DNA of 64,000 nucleotides from Halorubrum rubrum. GTDB taxonomy: Archaea > Halobacteriota > Halobacteria > Halobacteriales > Haloferacaceae. Both the position numbers and the translations under genes were made by a program. The notes beneath the pieces are model-generated. The model was not told the origin of the DNA, searched no databases, and saw only the letters and a program-made list of their open reading frames with translations. Shown one piece after another: positions 33,889 through 43,266 of the stretch (its first letter is position 1; every line of letters starts with the position of its first letter). Location: contig NZ_JANHDM010000004.1 in NCBI RefSeq assembly GCF_024494685.1, forward strand, positions 62,001 through 126,000, in the 5' to 3' direction.

Positions 33889-34065
33889 TTACTCCTCGTC
33901 GTCTTTCATCGCGCCGAGTCGCTCGACGAGTTCGTCGGTATCGGCGTCGCCCTCGACGGAGACGTCGCCGTCGTGGTCGTGCTCGTGGACGTTCACGGCC
34001 CCGTCCTCGTCGGCGTCGACCTCCTGTCCCCCCTGTTCGCTCTCGTCGTACGATCCGAATCCCAT
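33889..34065 (-). CDS. DUF5786 family small acidic protein
   Basis: 58 residues from ATG 34063-34065, chosen because the family starts MGFGSYDESEQ. It is very acidic, with a His-rich centre (VNVHEHDHDGDVSVEG) and a C-terminal helix ELVERLGAMKDDEE. Haloarchaea-specific; function unknown. It lies between gltB and the bactofilin gene and faces away from the latter. Confidence 0.88.
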   Translation of the reverse strand: MGFGSYDESEQGGQEVDADEDGAVNVHEHDHDGDVSVEGDADTDELVERLGAMKDDEE

Positions 34066-34194
34066 ACGACCGAGTCGGGGAGCGGGGTGAAAAGGGCGGT
34101 GACCGCGGGGCGCATCGGGAACGGTCCCCACGAGTGAGAGAGTCTGCCGGGGAGCGCGATGGGCGTCGGACGCCCGTCGGACGCCCCCCTATCG

Positions 34195-34200
34195 TTTATG
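34195..34200 (+). promoter_or_regulatory. TATA-like box deciding the bactofilin start
   Basis: TTTATG ends 25 nt before GTG 34225, the expected distance for a leaderless transcript; the upstream ATG at 34159 would lie outside the transcript. Confidence 0.5.
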
Positions 34201-34224
34201 TCTCCCGAGGGAGTTCCCACGGGT

Positions 34225-35427
34225 GTGTCACTGAGGGGGAGCGGTCCGATAGACGAGCTCTCGGTTCCGTCGGGGACCACCGTCGAGGAGCACGACGTCG
34301 TCGTCGACGGCGACGTGCTCGTGGGCGGACAGTCGACCGTCGAGTTCGGGATCCGCGGCCGAAACGTCGCTATCGGCGAGCGCGTCGACGTCGGCGACGA
34401 CATCGAGGCGGACGGCGACTGTCGGCTCGACACCTGGTGTTCCGTCGACGGTAACGTCCTCGTTGGAGAAGACGCCTACCTCGGCGAGCGGGTGACGGTC
34501 ACCGGCCGGCTCATGGTCTCCGGCGACCTCGACATCGGCGACGACGTCGAGATCGAGGAGGGGTTCGAGGCCAACGGCTGGATCGTCATCCGGAACCCCG
34601 TCCCAACGCTCGTCTTCTACTTCATCGTGCTCTCCCAGCTGTTGCGCGTCGGCGAGACGGACGCGGCAGACGAGCTGGCCGAGGCGCTCGCCGACGGCGA
34701 GGACGTGCGCGATCCGCTCCTCGTGCCCCGCGGGGCCGAGGTCTCCGACGACGCCTGGCGCGTGTCGACGCCCGCGACGGTCGGCGACGACTGCCGGCTC
34801 CACGGCAACCTCCGGGCCGAGTCGGTCGCCGTCGGCGAGGACAACGAGGTGTTCGGCTCGCTGCGCGCCCGCGGCGACGTCACGGTCGGTGCCGACACCG
34901 TCATCCACGGCGACGTGACCACCCGCGGCGGGACGGTCACGATCGAGGCGGACGCCCACGTCCGCGGCGACGTCTCCGCCGGCGACCTCGTGATCCACGA
35001 CGGCGCGGAGATCGACGGATCGCTGCGAGCCCGCGGCGAGATGAAGCTGGTCCAGTCGATCGAAGAGGAGGGCGATATCGACGAGGACGACGGTGACGAC
35101 GACGAGCCGGAACCGGATGCCGAGCCGGAACCCGACGCCGGGCCGGGCGAGGACGCGGACCCGGAGACGGCCGAGAACGGTGTCGACCGAGGAGAGACGG
35201 GAAAACCGGAGGAACCGACGGACGCGGAGCCGACCGTCGCGACGGCCGACGGATCCGGGGCCGACGGGGATCGCGAGGGCACGGCTGACGACCCCGACGA
35301 CGCCTCGATCGCGACCTCAGGGTCGTTACATACGACGCTTGAGGGGGCGGAGTCGGTCGAGACGGACGGTCCTCCCGAGCCGGGTGTCTCAGCCGCGGAA
35401 GACGACGGGAGGGCGGACCGTGAGTAA
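34225..35427 (+). CDS. Polymer-forming cytoskeletal (bactofilin-type) protein
   Basis: 400 residues from GTG 34225 (VSLRGSGPIDEL). The body is a right-handed beta-helix of short repeats: VVVDGDVLVGGQSTVEFG, DIEADGDCRLDTWC, EDAYLGERVTVTGRLMVSGD and later GDVTVGADTVIHGDVTTR. A hydrophobic stretch (TLVFYFIVLSQLLRVGE, about 130-146) interrupts it, which could pin the filament to the membrane. The last ~120 residues are acidic, Pro/Glu/Asp-rich and disordered. Bactofilins polymerise without nucleotides and scaffold shape or envelope functions. GTG 34225 is chosen from the TATA-box spacing; ATG 34159 is the alternative. Confidence 0.85.
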   Translation: MSLRGSGPIDELSVPSGTTVEEHDVVVDGDVLVGGQSTVEFGIRGRNVAIGERVDVGDDIEADGDCRLDTWCSVDGNVLVGEDAYLGERVTVTGRLMVSGDLDIGDDVEIEEGFEANGWIVIRNPVPTLVFYFIVLSQLLRVGETDAADELAEALADGEDVRDPLLVPRGAEVSDDAWRVSTPATVGDDCRLHGNLRAESVAVGEDNEVFGSLRARGDVTVGADTVIHGDVTTRGGTVTIEADAHVRGDVSAGDLVIHDGAEIDGSLRARGEMKLVQSIEEEGDIDEDDGDDDEPEPDAEPEPDAGPGEDADPETAENGVDRGETGKPEEPTDAEPTVATADGSGADGDREGTADDPDDASIATSGSLHTTLEGAESVETDGPPEPGVSAAEDDGRADRE

Positions 35428-35492
35428 CGGCTCCGGAACCGCCGGCCTCGGCGCGACGGACCGAGCGCGGAACGGCGGGACGTTCGGGGGAG

Positions 35493-35984
35493 TCACTCGT
35501 CGCCGCGGATCGTCAACACCGGCCGATCCGCCATCCGCACGACCTTCTCCGCGACGCTACCCAGCAGGTACCGTTCGACGCCCGTACGGCCGTGGGTCCC
35601 CATCACGATGAGGTCGACGTCGCGGTCGTCGGCGTAGCGCAGGATCGCCGAATGCGGGGTCCCCGTCTCGACGGCCGGTACCGTCTCGACGTCGCCGAGC
35701 GCCGCGGCCGCCTCCTCGACGATCGCCTTCGCCTGCTCCGCGATCTCGTCGTCCACGTCGGGCTTCTCCATGCCCTCGTAGCCGGTCTCGGCGCTCCGTC
35801 CGCTCATCGCCGACGGCTCGTCGGAGTGGAATCCCCCGCTCGCTCCGAGCCCGGCGTGACGCATGTCGACCACGTGTAACACGTGGACGGTCGCGTCGAA
35901 CGACGACGCCAGGTTCCGAACGTGCTCCGCCGCCGCTTCCGACCCGGTGCTTCCGTCCGTCGGGTACAGGATGTCCTGGTACAT
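35493..35984 (-). CDS. Universal stress protein (UspA family)
   Basis: 163 residues from ATG 35984 (MYQDILYPTDGSTGSEAA); a GTG at 35996 would add four residues. The ATP-binding motif G-x2-G-x9-G-S/T is present near the end: MGTHGRTGVERYLLGSVAEKV. The single-domain length is typical. Usp proteins bind ATP and respond to stress; haloarchaea carry dozens. It has an independent promoter region shared with no neighbour. Confidence 0.92.
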   Translation of the reverse strand: MYQDILYPTDGSTGSEAAAEHVRNLASSFDATVHVLHVVDMRHAGLGASGGFHSDEPSAMSGRSAETGYEGMEKPDVDDEIAEQAKAIVEEAAAALGDVETVPAVETGTPHSAILRYADDRDVDLIVMGTHGRTGVERYLLGSVAEKVVRMADRPVLTIRGDE

Positions 35985-36082
35985 GGTCTCGTTCACCCCT
36001 TCTCAATGACAAAGCAAAAACACGTCGGCGACGACGGGACGTTCCGCCGCCGGTTCTCGACCGCTCGCTGCCCGGCTGGTCG

Positions 36083-36862
36083 CTACCGCTCTCCGGCCGT
36101 GTGCTCTCCGACCGCCGGCGCGAACACGTCGCGATGGAGCGACTCACAGACCGCGTCCGCGAGCGTCCGCAGGTTCTCCGTGTCCTCGCGGTTGTACGAG
36201 ACGAGCGTCTCGAGGGCGTCGTCGTCGCCGCGCTCGTACTCGCGCCAGAGCCGAACCGCGTCCCGTCCCGACAGGTCCGGACGGTCGCGCTCGATGCCGA
36301 TCTGCTTCTCGATGGGCTTCAGTCCGCCGGAGAGACCGATCCGCTTCGCCGGGTACATGAGATCGAGGTGAGGGGTGTCGACGTCGATCCCGAAGGCGGT
36401 CTCGAGGAACGGCACGTCGAAGCGCGCCCCGTTGAACGTCGCCAGCAGGTCGGCCTCCCGGAACCGCTCGCGGAGCCGGTCGGCGGTGAGGTCCCGGCCC
36501 GCCACCAGGGTCGTCGTCTCCCCGTCCTGGTGGAAGCTGACGGTCGTGACCCGGTCGCGGTGCTCGTCGAGGCCGGTGGTCTCGATGTCGAAGAAGCAGG
36601 TCTCCTCCCGGAAGTCCTCGTAGAGCCGCCAGCGCTCGCCGCTCGGGAACCGCCGGTCGAAGTAGGCGGCGTCGCCGTCGTCGAGGCGGGCGCGGGCCTC
36701 CGCGATGAACGACTCGATCCGGTCGGCCGTGGTGGAGCCGACGCCGGCGACGTCGACGGCGGGGTCGAACTCGTCCCAGGTCCGGACGCCTCGCTCCCAG
36801 AGCCGGCGTTCCGTCGTCTCGCCGACCCCTTCGACCGGAATGAAGCTGTTCTCGATGCGCAT
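36083..36862 (-). CDS. Ribonuclease H-like exonuclease with N-terminal helix-hairpin-helix
   Basis: 259 residues from ATG 36860-36862 (MRIENSFIPVEGVGE). An N-terminal HhH-like region (about 8-50: PVEGVGETTERRLWE, VAGVGSTTADRIE) is followed by a RNase H-fold 3'-5' exonuclease core: CFFDIETTGLDEHRD (Asp-x-Glu), LLATFNGARFDVPFLE, and a late LVSYNREDTENL with catalytic Asp. This fits the YprB-like ribonuclease-H-like family. It probably processes DNA or RNA ends in the cytoplasm. Substrate unknown. The HhH points to DNA binding. Confidence 0.85.
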   Translation of the reverse strand: MRIENSFIPVEGVGETTERRLWERGVRTWDEFDPAVDVAGVGSTTADRIESFIAEARARLDDGDAAYFDRRFPSGERWRLYEDFREETCFFDIETTGLDEHRDRVTTVSFHQDGETTTLVAGRDLTADRLRERFREADLLATFNGARFDVPFLETAFGIDVDTPHLDLMYPAKRIGLSGGLKPIEKQIGIERDRPDLSGRDAVRLWREYERGDDDALETLVSYNREDTENLRTLADAVCESLHRDVFAPAVGEHTAGER

Positions 36863-36998
36863 GTCCGCTACCGGGAGACGGGCGGGCAAAAACCCCGCGG
36901 GAGGCTCCGCCGGGGGGCCGCGGCCGTCGACGGCTTTCCAACCGCAGCGCTTCGGTGTACTCGGCCACGCTCGTCCGCAACGGTCGGCGGGTCGCGTC

Positions 36999-39050
36999 TC
37001 ACGACGCGTTCGGGAGGCGGATCGCGACCGTCGTTCCCTCGTCCCCCGCCGTCGTTTCGAGTTCACCGTCGAGGCTGGTGACGATCCAGTGGACCAGCCA
37101 CAGACCGAGGCCCTCGCCGTGAACCAGCGGCGTCTCCACGTTCGACCGTAGAACGTCCCGTTCCATTTCGGGGAGCCCCGGCCCGTCGTCCCTGACGGCG
37201 ATCGTCGCTCCCGTCTCGGTGACCGTCACGTCGATCTCGACGACGGGCGGGTCACCGCCGTGTTTCGCGGCGTTTTCCACGACCTCCCACAGTGCCGTTT
37301 TGAGACGGTCGTGCGCGTTCACTACGGCGGTGTCGGGAGCGTCGATGGTCACCGACGCCTCGGGATACTGTATCCGTAGTTCCGAAACGGTGTCCTCGAG
37401 CATCGGGACGATGTCGACCGGTTCGAGCTCGGGTGACAGCTCCCGGTACTCCTCGAGACGCCGGGCCGACTCGGTCAGATCGAGCAACTGGTCGGCCGTG
37501 TCCCTGATACGTGTCGCCTTCTCCGCGTCCTCGCCGCCGAGCCGGCTCTCGAGCATCTCCGCGTAACCGATGATGACGCCCATCTTGTTCCGCATGTTGT
37601 GACGCAGAACGCGGTTGATGACGCTGATGAGACCCTCACGCTCCCGACGGTTCGTCGCGTCACGCACCATCAACTGGATGCCCACGATGTCTTCCGTGGT
37701 TCGCTCGTCGTCGGGAACGTTTCCGTTATATATGGGAACGCCACGCACGTCCGTGAACACGGTCGTCCCGGCTTTCGTCTCCAGCGGAAAGTCCCGCACC
37801 ATGTTTCGTTCGCCGTCGAATATCGGCTCGATCTCGTTCCACGCTCGCTCGACCGTCGCCTCGTTCGGGAGGGTGACCGAAACCGGTTGCCCTTCGAGTT
37901 CCGCCGGCGAGTAGCCGAGGAACTCCTCCACGGACGGCGAGGCGAAGGTGAACCGGCCCCCTTCGTCGATCCGGAAGACGAAGCCGAAACTGACGTCGAT
38001 GACGCCCCGATAGAGTTCGTTCTGCTCGTTGATCTCGGCCTCGCGTTCGGCGAGTTGGCGGCGCTGGCGCTCCGTCCGGGTCACGTCCGATAGCAGTACG
38101 ATCTGGGCACCGGTGTCACCGAGCGTGGTGGTGCTCGTCGAGACGAAATAGTACCGTCGTTCGCCGGACCGTTCGCGTTCGAGTATCTGGTCGTCGCTCT
38201 CGAGGGCCTCGACGACCGACGGAACGGCCTCGGCGAGGCGGTCGCCCGTCGACTCGTCGAGTTCCGGGAGCACCTCCCTGGCGGTCGGGGAGTAGTCACG
38301 AATACGCCCCCGTTCGTCGAGATAGATGGAGAGGTCGTCACCGAGCGACGCCTGCTGTACCGCGAGGAAGCGGCGTTCGAAGACGAACAGCACGCCGACT
38401 GCGAACACTGCCACCCCGATGGGGGCGTAGATGATGTTGATGAGCAACGGCGTGAACTGGGCGGTGATGTCGAACGCGACCGGGAGCCCGATCAGGACCG
38501 ACAGCGCGCTGAGGGGGCGGGTGTCGTACTCCGATTCGAAAAAGAGTTGGAAGACCATGAACAGCCCCACCGCCGACAACACGTACGACAGGCCGGTCGC
38601 GGTCCAGTGGAGCACGTTGTGTTCCACCGCGAGGTGTGCGAACGGCGTCGACACATGCCTCGCCGTGAAGTACGCCCCGTGGACGGGGTTCGTGACTTTG
38701 ATTGAAACGACGACGAGGAAGACGGCCGCACTCACCCGTCGCAACGACGTGTTGCGGTGGTACGTCCGTCCGGAGTAGGCGGAACAGAAGTAGAGCCACG
38801 CCCAGACGGTGGCGAACCCGATGGCGAGTCCGACGATGTACGCCGGCACACGGAACGGGTCGGGGAGCAGGAACCCGGCGGCCCTGAGGAGCGCCCATCC
38901 GCCGGCAGTGGCGAGCAACCCCACCAACCCGCGGCGGACGTCGGGATCCTGAAACTTCCGTGCCCGACCGATGGCGGCGACACAGACGAGACCGCTGAGC
39001 GCGAAGACGCCGACGTATATCTGCCCGACGATACCCAGATCGTGCAACAC
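36999..39050 (-). CDS. Sensor histidine kinase with N-terminal 7TM domain and PAS
   Basis: 683 residues. Seven hydrophobic helices (about 8-225) form the 7TM histidine-kinase N-terminal sensor domain. PAS-like modules follow at about 235-325 and 345-470. The H-box is VLRHNMRNKMGV with phospho-acceptor His484, and the ATPase domain shows ENAAKHGG, RDDGPGLP and GEGLGLWLVHWIV. It would sense an unknown membrane or extracellular signal and phosphorylate a response regulator; none is encoded next to it. Start and length fit the family. Confidence 0.93.
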   Translation of the reverse strand: MLHDLGIVGQIYVGVFALSGLVCVAAIGRARKFQDPDVRRGLVGLLATAGGWALLRAAGFLLPDPFRVPAYIVGLAIGFATVWAWLYFCSAYSGRTYHRNTSLRRVSAAVFLVVVSIKVTNPVHGAYFTARHVSTPFAHLAVEHNVLHWTATGLSYVLSAVGLFMVFQLFFESEYDTRPLSALSVLIGLPVAFDITAQFTPLLINIIYAPIGVAVFAVGVLFVFERRFLAVQQASLGDDLSIYLDERGRIRDYSPTAREVLPELDESTGDRLAEAVPSVVEALESDDQILERERSGERRYYFVSTSTTTLGDTGAQIVLLSDVTRTERQRRQLAEREAEINEQNELYRGVIDVSFGFVFRIDEGGRFTFASPSVEEFLGYSPAELEGQPVSVTLPNEATVERAWNEIEPIFDGERNMVRDFPLETKAGTTVFTDVRGVPIYNGNVPDDERTTEDIVGIQLMVRDATNRREREGLISVINRVLRHNMRNKMGVIIGYAEMLESRLGGEDAEKATRIRDTADQLLDLTESARRLEEYRELSPELEPVDIVPMLEDTVSELRIQYPEASVTIDAPDTAVVNAHDRLKTALWEVVENAAKHGGDPPVVEIDVTVTETGATIAVRDDGPGLPEMERDVLRSNVETPLVHGEGLGLWLVHWIVTSLDGELETTAGDEGTTVAIRLPNAS

Positions 39051-39255
39051 TAGTCATAACGTAATCTCTTCAGATAATAATAAACGTTGGCTTGTGGAAC
39101 ACGAATACGTCCTCCGAGAGCGTCTCGCGGACGGTCGACCGGTGAGTGGACTTGACGCGATGTGTCACATCTCAGATCTCGACTGCCGACTGCGCGATCG
39201 AGTTCCGCCGGCCGGTTCACTTCCCGTCTCGTAGAGGGATCGACGGATCCAACGT

Positions 39256-40440
39256 TCACTCGCCCGCGTCGAACGCCCCCTCGCCGTGTTCCTCGACGGC
39301 CGCGAGCAGCTCGTCGCGCTGCCGGCGGAGTTCGAGCGGGAGGTCGGCGTAGGCGTGCTCGAACATCGCGGCCGGGTCGGGCTCGACCGCCTCGGCCGCG
39401 TCGATCGCGTCGGCGACGAGGTCGTCGGCGCGGTCGCGGGCCGCCGCGACGCCCTCGTCGTCGATCCGGCCCGTCTCCCGGAGGAACGTCTCCATGCGGT
39501 CGATCGGGTCGATCGCCCGCCAGGGATCGACCGCGTCGTCGTCGCGGTAGGCGGTGGGATCGTCGGCGGTGGTGTGCGCGCCGTAGCGGTACTCGACGAA
39601 CTCGATCAGGATCGGTCGGGCCGGGGCGTCGGAGCCTTCCTCCCCATCCGCGCCCCACCCGGCTCCGCCGCCGCGGGCGCGCTCGGCCGCCTCCCGCGTG
39701 ACGGCGTAGCTCGCGAGCGGGTCCATCCCGTCGACGCGGACGCCCTCGAAGCCGTAGGCGGTCGCCTTCGCGGCGAGCGTCGAACTCGCGGTCTGGCGCT
39801 CGCGCGGCACGGAGATCGCCCAGCCGTTGTTGTGACAACAGAACAGGGTCGGCGTGTCGAACACCCCGGCGAAGTTCAACGCCTCGTGGAAGTCGCCCTC
39901 GCTCGTCGCGCCGTCGCCGAAGTGACACGCCACCACGCGGTCCTCGTCGCGGAGGTCGAACGCCCACGACGCCCCCACCGCGTGCGGGAGGTGCGCCGCG
40001 ATCCCGATGTTGAGCGGGAAGACGTTGCCCTCGGCGATCGCCGCCGTCCCGGCCTCGTGGCCCATCCAGTACGGGAGGTACTCGGCGAGCAGGTCGCGGA
40101 CGACGACCGCGCCGTGCTCGCGGTACTGGTAGCTGATCAGGTCGCGCGCTTCGAGCGCGTGCGTCGATCCGACCGCCGACCCCTCCTGGCCGGCACACGG
40201 CGCGTACGTCCCCATTCGGCCCTGCCGCTGGAGGCTGACCGCGCGCTCGTCGAACCGCCGGGTGGTGACCATGTCGCGGTAGATCGCGCGGAACCTCGCG
40301 TCCGACAGGTCCGGAACGGCCGCGTCCGGGAGGGGGCGTCCGTCCGGTCCGAGCACGCGGTAGACGTCCTCGTCGGCGAGGGGATCGCTGCCGTCGCCGG
40401 CGACCGCGTCGTCGGGTGCGTCGACACCGTCTTCGTCCAT
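39256..40440 (-). CDS. 2-oxoacid dehydrogenase E1 component, alpha subunit
   Basis: 394 residues. The thiamine-diphosphate motif GDGATSEGDFHEALN followed by CCHNNGWAIS is intact, as is the N-terminal PCAGQEGSAVGSTHAL region. The conserved phosphorylation-loop area YRYGAHTTADDPTAYR is present. It would decarboxylate a 2-oxoacid (pyruvate or branched-chain) together with a beta subunit and an E2. No E1-beta, E2 or E3 gene is adjacent: the next gene upstream is an unrelated membrane protein. The substrate is therefore uncertain. Confidence 0.9.
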   Translation of the reverse strand: MDEDGVDAPDDAVAGDGSDPLADEDVYRVLGPDGRPLPDAAVPDLSDARFRAIYRDMVTTRRFDERAVSLQRQGRMGTYAPCAGQEGSAVGSTHALEARDLISYQYREHGAVVVRDLLAEYLPYWMGHEAGTAAIAEGNVFPLNIGIAAHLPHAVGASWAFDLRDEDRVVACHFGDGATSEGDFHEALNFAGVFDTPTLFCCHNNGWAISVPRERQTASSTLAAKATAYGFEGVRVDGMDPLASYAVTREAAERARGGGAGWGADGEEGSDAPARPILIEFVEYRYGAHTTADDPTAYRDDDAVDPWRAIDPIDRMETFLRETGRIDDEGVAAARDRADDLVADAIDAAEAVEPDPAAMFEHAYADLPLELRRQRDELLAAVEEHGEGAFDAGE

Positions 40441-40462
40441 ACGCGTTGGGTGTGTCCCGGAC

Positions 40463-40945
40463 TCACAAGGAGTTAGCGGTCGTGGGGGAGTTCGACCGGC
40501 TCGCGCCCCGCCGACGAACGTAGGCGAACGGGACCCCGACGAGGGTCCCCGCGAGCGCCGTCGCCCCGAGCACGACCCCGACGAGCAGCGGCACGGGACC
40601 GGCCGCGAGCATCTCGACGCTCCAGATCGACACGAACCGGACGGTCCACGCCGCCCCGGTCGCGAGCGCGGTGAGCAGCCCGAACGCGGCTCCCGCGAGG
40701 TAGGTGTACGCGCCCCGACGCTCGACGATCGCCCACCAGATCGCCGCGCCGGCGACGAGCGCCGGGCTCGCGAGGAGGGGCATCGAGAGCGCCGCCGGGA
40801 GGCCGATCACCTCGGCGAAGACGCCGAGCACGTTCGAGAGGAGGGTCGCCGTCAGCGTGGCACAGCCGAACGCGTAGACGCCCGCGAGGATCGACCACCG
40901 TCGTGAGGAGGAGAGTCCGGATCCGGGCGAGAGATCGGCGTCCAT
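40463..40945 (-). CDS. Hypothetical four-helix membrane protein
   Basis: 160 residues with four predicted membrane segments (about 18-38, 52-72, 82-102, 117-140) and charged tails. No conserved motif is recognised. It ends 22 bp before the E1-alpha start on the same strand, so the two may be co-transcribed. Alanine/glycine-rich helices; function unknown. Confidence 0.65.
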   Translation of the reverse strand: MDADLSPGSGLSSSRRWSILAGVYAFGCATLTATLLSNVLGVFAEVIGLPAALSMPLLASPALVAGAAIWWAIVERRGAYTYLAGAAFGLLTALATGAAWTVRFVSIWSVEMLAAGPVPLLVGVVLGATALAGTLVGVPFAYVRRRGASRSNSPTTANSL

Positions 40946-41009
40946 AGGCGAACGTTACGGAGGCGTCGGATATCTCTTTCCGAGAGTGAAACGCCGGCTT
41001 GAGCCTTCC

Positions 41010-42050
41010 TCAGGGCGTGATGACGGCGCGGCCGTCGATCTCGCCGTGCTCGAGCTTCTCGGCGACCGTGTTGACCTCGCCGAGGTCGTATCGGCTGGTG
41101 TGGAGGTCGACGTCGCCCTGTTCGACGAGCGCGACGAGCTCCTGGAGCTCGGCGTAGCGCCCGACGATGTTCCCGACGAAGGAGAACTCGCCGTTCACCA
41201 GGGCCTGCGCCGGCTCGTGGACGTGCCCGCCGTAGCCAATGATGTGGTGATCGCCGCCGGCGGCGGTGATGTCGGGCGCGTACGCCGTCGTCACGTCCTC
41301 GCCGACGAAGTCGAGCACCTGCGCCGCGCCGGTGCCGTCCGTGATCGCTTCGATCTCCGCCGGCACGTCGTCCTCGGTCGGGTCGATCAGGTGGTCGGCG
41401 CCGTAGCGGTCCGCCAAGTCGAGCGCCGACTCCTTCAGGTCGACCGCAGTGATCCGGGCCGCGCTCATCGCGTCGAGACACTGGAGCCCGATGTGGCCGA
41501 GACCGCCCACGCCGATGACGACCGCGTGGTCGCCGGGATTGAGGTCGGCGACCGCCTTCTTGGCGGCGTGGTACGCCGTGATCCCCGCGTCGGCGTGGGG
41601 GGCGATGTCGATCGGCTCGACGCCACCCGGAAGCGGGATCACCGAGCGTTCGCTCGTGTGGAGGTACTCGGCGAAGCCGCCGTCGGTGGTCAGCCCGTTG
41701 AACGCGCTGTTCTCGCAGTACATCGTCTCGCCGAGCCGACAGGGACGACACGTGCCGCAGGTCTGGACCGGGTGACAGATGACCGGATCGCCCTCGGAGA
41801 CGAGTTCGACGTCCTCGCCCGTCTCGACGACCGTCCCGGCGTTCTCGTGGCCGAGCGTCATCGGGAGGTCCTGCGGGACGTACTCCGCCCACATCCCCTC
41901 GATGATGTGGTTGTCGGTCTGACACCACCCCGCTCCCTCGACCTCGACGATCACGTCGTCCGGGCCCGTCGCCGCGGGGCGGTCGACCTCGTCGATGGTG
42001 AGCCCCTCGCTCATGTCGTCCGTGTACGCGTGGAGTCTGGCTGCTTCCAT
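41010..42050 (-). CDS. Zinc-dependent NAD(P) alcohol dehydrogenase (MDR family)
   Basis: 346 residues. The catalytic-zinc region is GAGWCQTDNHIIEGMW and LGHENAGTVVE; the structural-zinc loop CGTCRPCRLGETMYC is complete; the coenzyme-binding motif is VIGVGGLGHIGLQCL. It oxidises an alcohol or reduces an aldehyde. It is divergent from the amidohydrolase/DUF59 operon, and both promoters lie in the 154-bp gap (42051-42204). In bacteria an ADH, amidohydrolase and DUF59 protein accompany binuclear-iron monooxygenases; no monooxygenase is seen here. Confidence 0.9.
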   Translation of the reverse strand: MEAARLHAYTDDMSEGLTIDEVDRPAATGPDDVIVEVEGAGWCQTDNHIIEGMWAEYVPQDLPMTLGHENAGTVVETGEDVELVSEGDPVICHPVQTCGTCRPCRLGETMYCENSAFNGLTTDGGFAEYLHTSERSVIPLPGGVEPIDIAPHADAGITAYHAAKKAVADLNPGDHAVVIGVGGLGHIGLQCLDAMSAARITAVDLKESALDLADRYGADHLIDPTEDDVPAEIEAITDGTGAAQVLDFVGEDVTTAYAPDITAAGGDHHIIGYGGHVHEPAQALVNGEFSFVGNIVGRYAELQELVALVEQGDVDLHTSRYDLGEVNTVAEKLEHGEIDGRAVITP

Positions 42051-42204
42051 GTGTGATCCATGCTCCCACGGCCTTTCACATAAACGTTCGTTATGAATGC
42101 CGGCTCGAGCGGACGAGCCGCTTCGCGTCGGCGCCCGTCGACCATCTGTAACTATCCTGAACGATCCTTATCGTTATGTGTACACACATCTCAGTCGAAC
42201 CCGT

Positions 42205-43266
42205 ATGTACGAAATGGACGGCGAGGAGATCTTCGTCATCGACGGCCACGTCCACCTGTGGGACGCCCGTCGGGAGAACATCACCCACGAGGGCGGCGAG
42301 CAGTTCATCCAGTGTTTCTACGACTACCACACCGGGTTCACCCCCGAGGAGAAGCAGTGGGACATGGACGAGTACCGCCACTACGGCGCGGACCGGATGG
42401 CGACGGACCTCTTCGGGAACGCGGCGGTCGACATGGCGGTTTTCCAGCCCACGTACCTCACGGAGTTCTACGACGAGGGGTTCAACACGACCGAACAGAA
42501 CGCCGAGTTGGCCGAGGAGTATCCCGAGCGGTTCGTGCTCAACGGGAGCTTCGACCCGCGCGACGGCGAGGAGGGGCTCCGGTACCTCGAACACCTCAAA
42601 GAGGAGTACGACGTTCCGGGCGTGAAGCTGTACACCGCCGCGTGGCGCGGGGAGTCGAAGGGGTGGCGGCTCGATAGCGACGACGCCTTCGAGTTCTTAG
42701 AGAAGTGTTCCGACCTCGGGATCGAGAACATCAACGCGCACAAGGGCCCGACGATCCGGCCGCTCAACCGCGACGCCTTCGACGTGAAGGACGTCGACGA
42801 CGCGGCTTCCTCGTTCCCGGAGCTCAACTTCATCGTCAACCACGTCGGACTGCCGCGACTCGACGACTTCTGTTGGATCGCCGCCCAGGAGCCGAACGTC
42901 TACGGCGGGCTCGCGGTCGCCTCGGCGATGACCACGAACCGCCCGCGGAAGTTCGGCGAGATCATGGGCGAGCTGCTCTACTGGCTCGGCGAGGATCGGG
43001 TCCTGTTCGGCTCCGACTACGCGCTGTGGAACCCCGACTGGCTCGTCGACCAGGTGATGAACGCCGAGCTCACCGACGAACAGCGCGACGAGTACGGGGT
43101 CGAACTCGACGTCGACACGATGCGGAAGGTGATGGGCGAGAACGCCGCCCGGCTGTACGACATCGACATCGAGGAGAAGAAGCGGCAGTTCCGCGACGAC
43201 GCGGTGACCGAGCGGTTCGATCTTGTCGACCACTACGGCGGCGACGCGGGGGCCGCGGCGGACTGA
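42205..43266 (+). CDS. Amidohydrolase family metal-dependent hydrolase
   Basis: 353 residues from ATG 42205 (MYEMDGEEIFVIDGHVHLWD). The metal-binding H-x-H is HVHLWD, further ligands are in INAHKGPTIRP and FIVNHVGLPR, and the terminal Asp in LFGSDYALWNP. This is the amidohydrolase-2 (ACMSD/TIM-barrel) group. A TATA-like region (about 42168-42180) lies upstream. The stop overlaps the next gene's ATG (TGATG), so the two are coupled. The natural substrate is not known. Confidence 0.88.
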   Translation: MYEMDGEEIFVIDGHVHLWDARRENITHEGGEQFIQCFYDYHTGFTPEEKQWDMDEYRHYGADRMATDLFGNAAVDMAVFQPTYLTEFYDEGFNTTEQNAELAEEYPERFVLNGSFDPRDGEEGLRYLEHLKEEYDVPGVKLYTAAWRGESKGWRLDSDDAFEFLEKCSDLGIENINAHKGPTIRPLNRDAFDVKDVDDAASSFPELNFIVNHVGLPRLDDFCWIAAQEPNVYGGLAVASAMTTNRPRKFGEIMGELLYWLGEDRVLFGSDYALWNPDWLVDQVMNAELTDEQRDEYGVELDVDTMRKVMGENAARLYDIDIEEKKRQFRDDAVTERFDLVDHYGGDAGAAAD

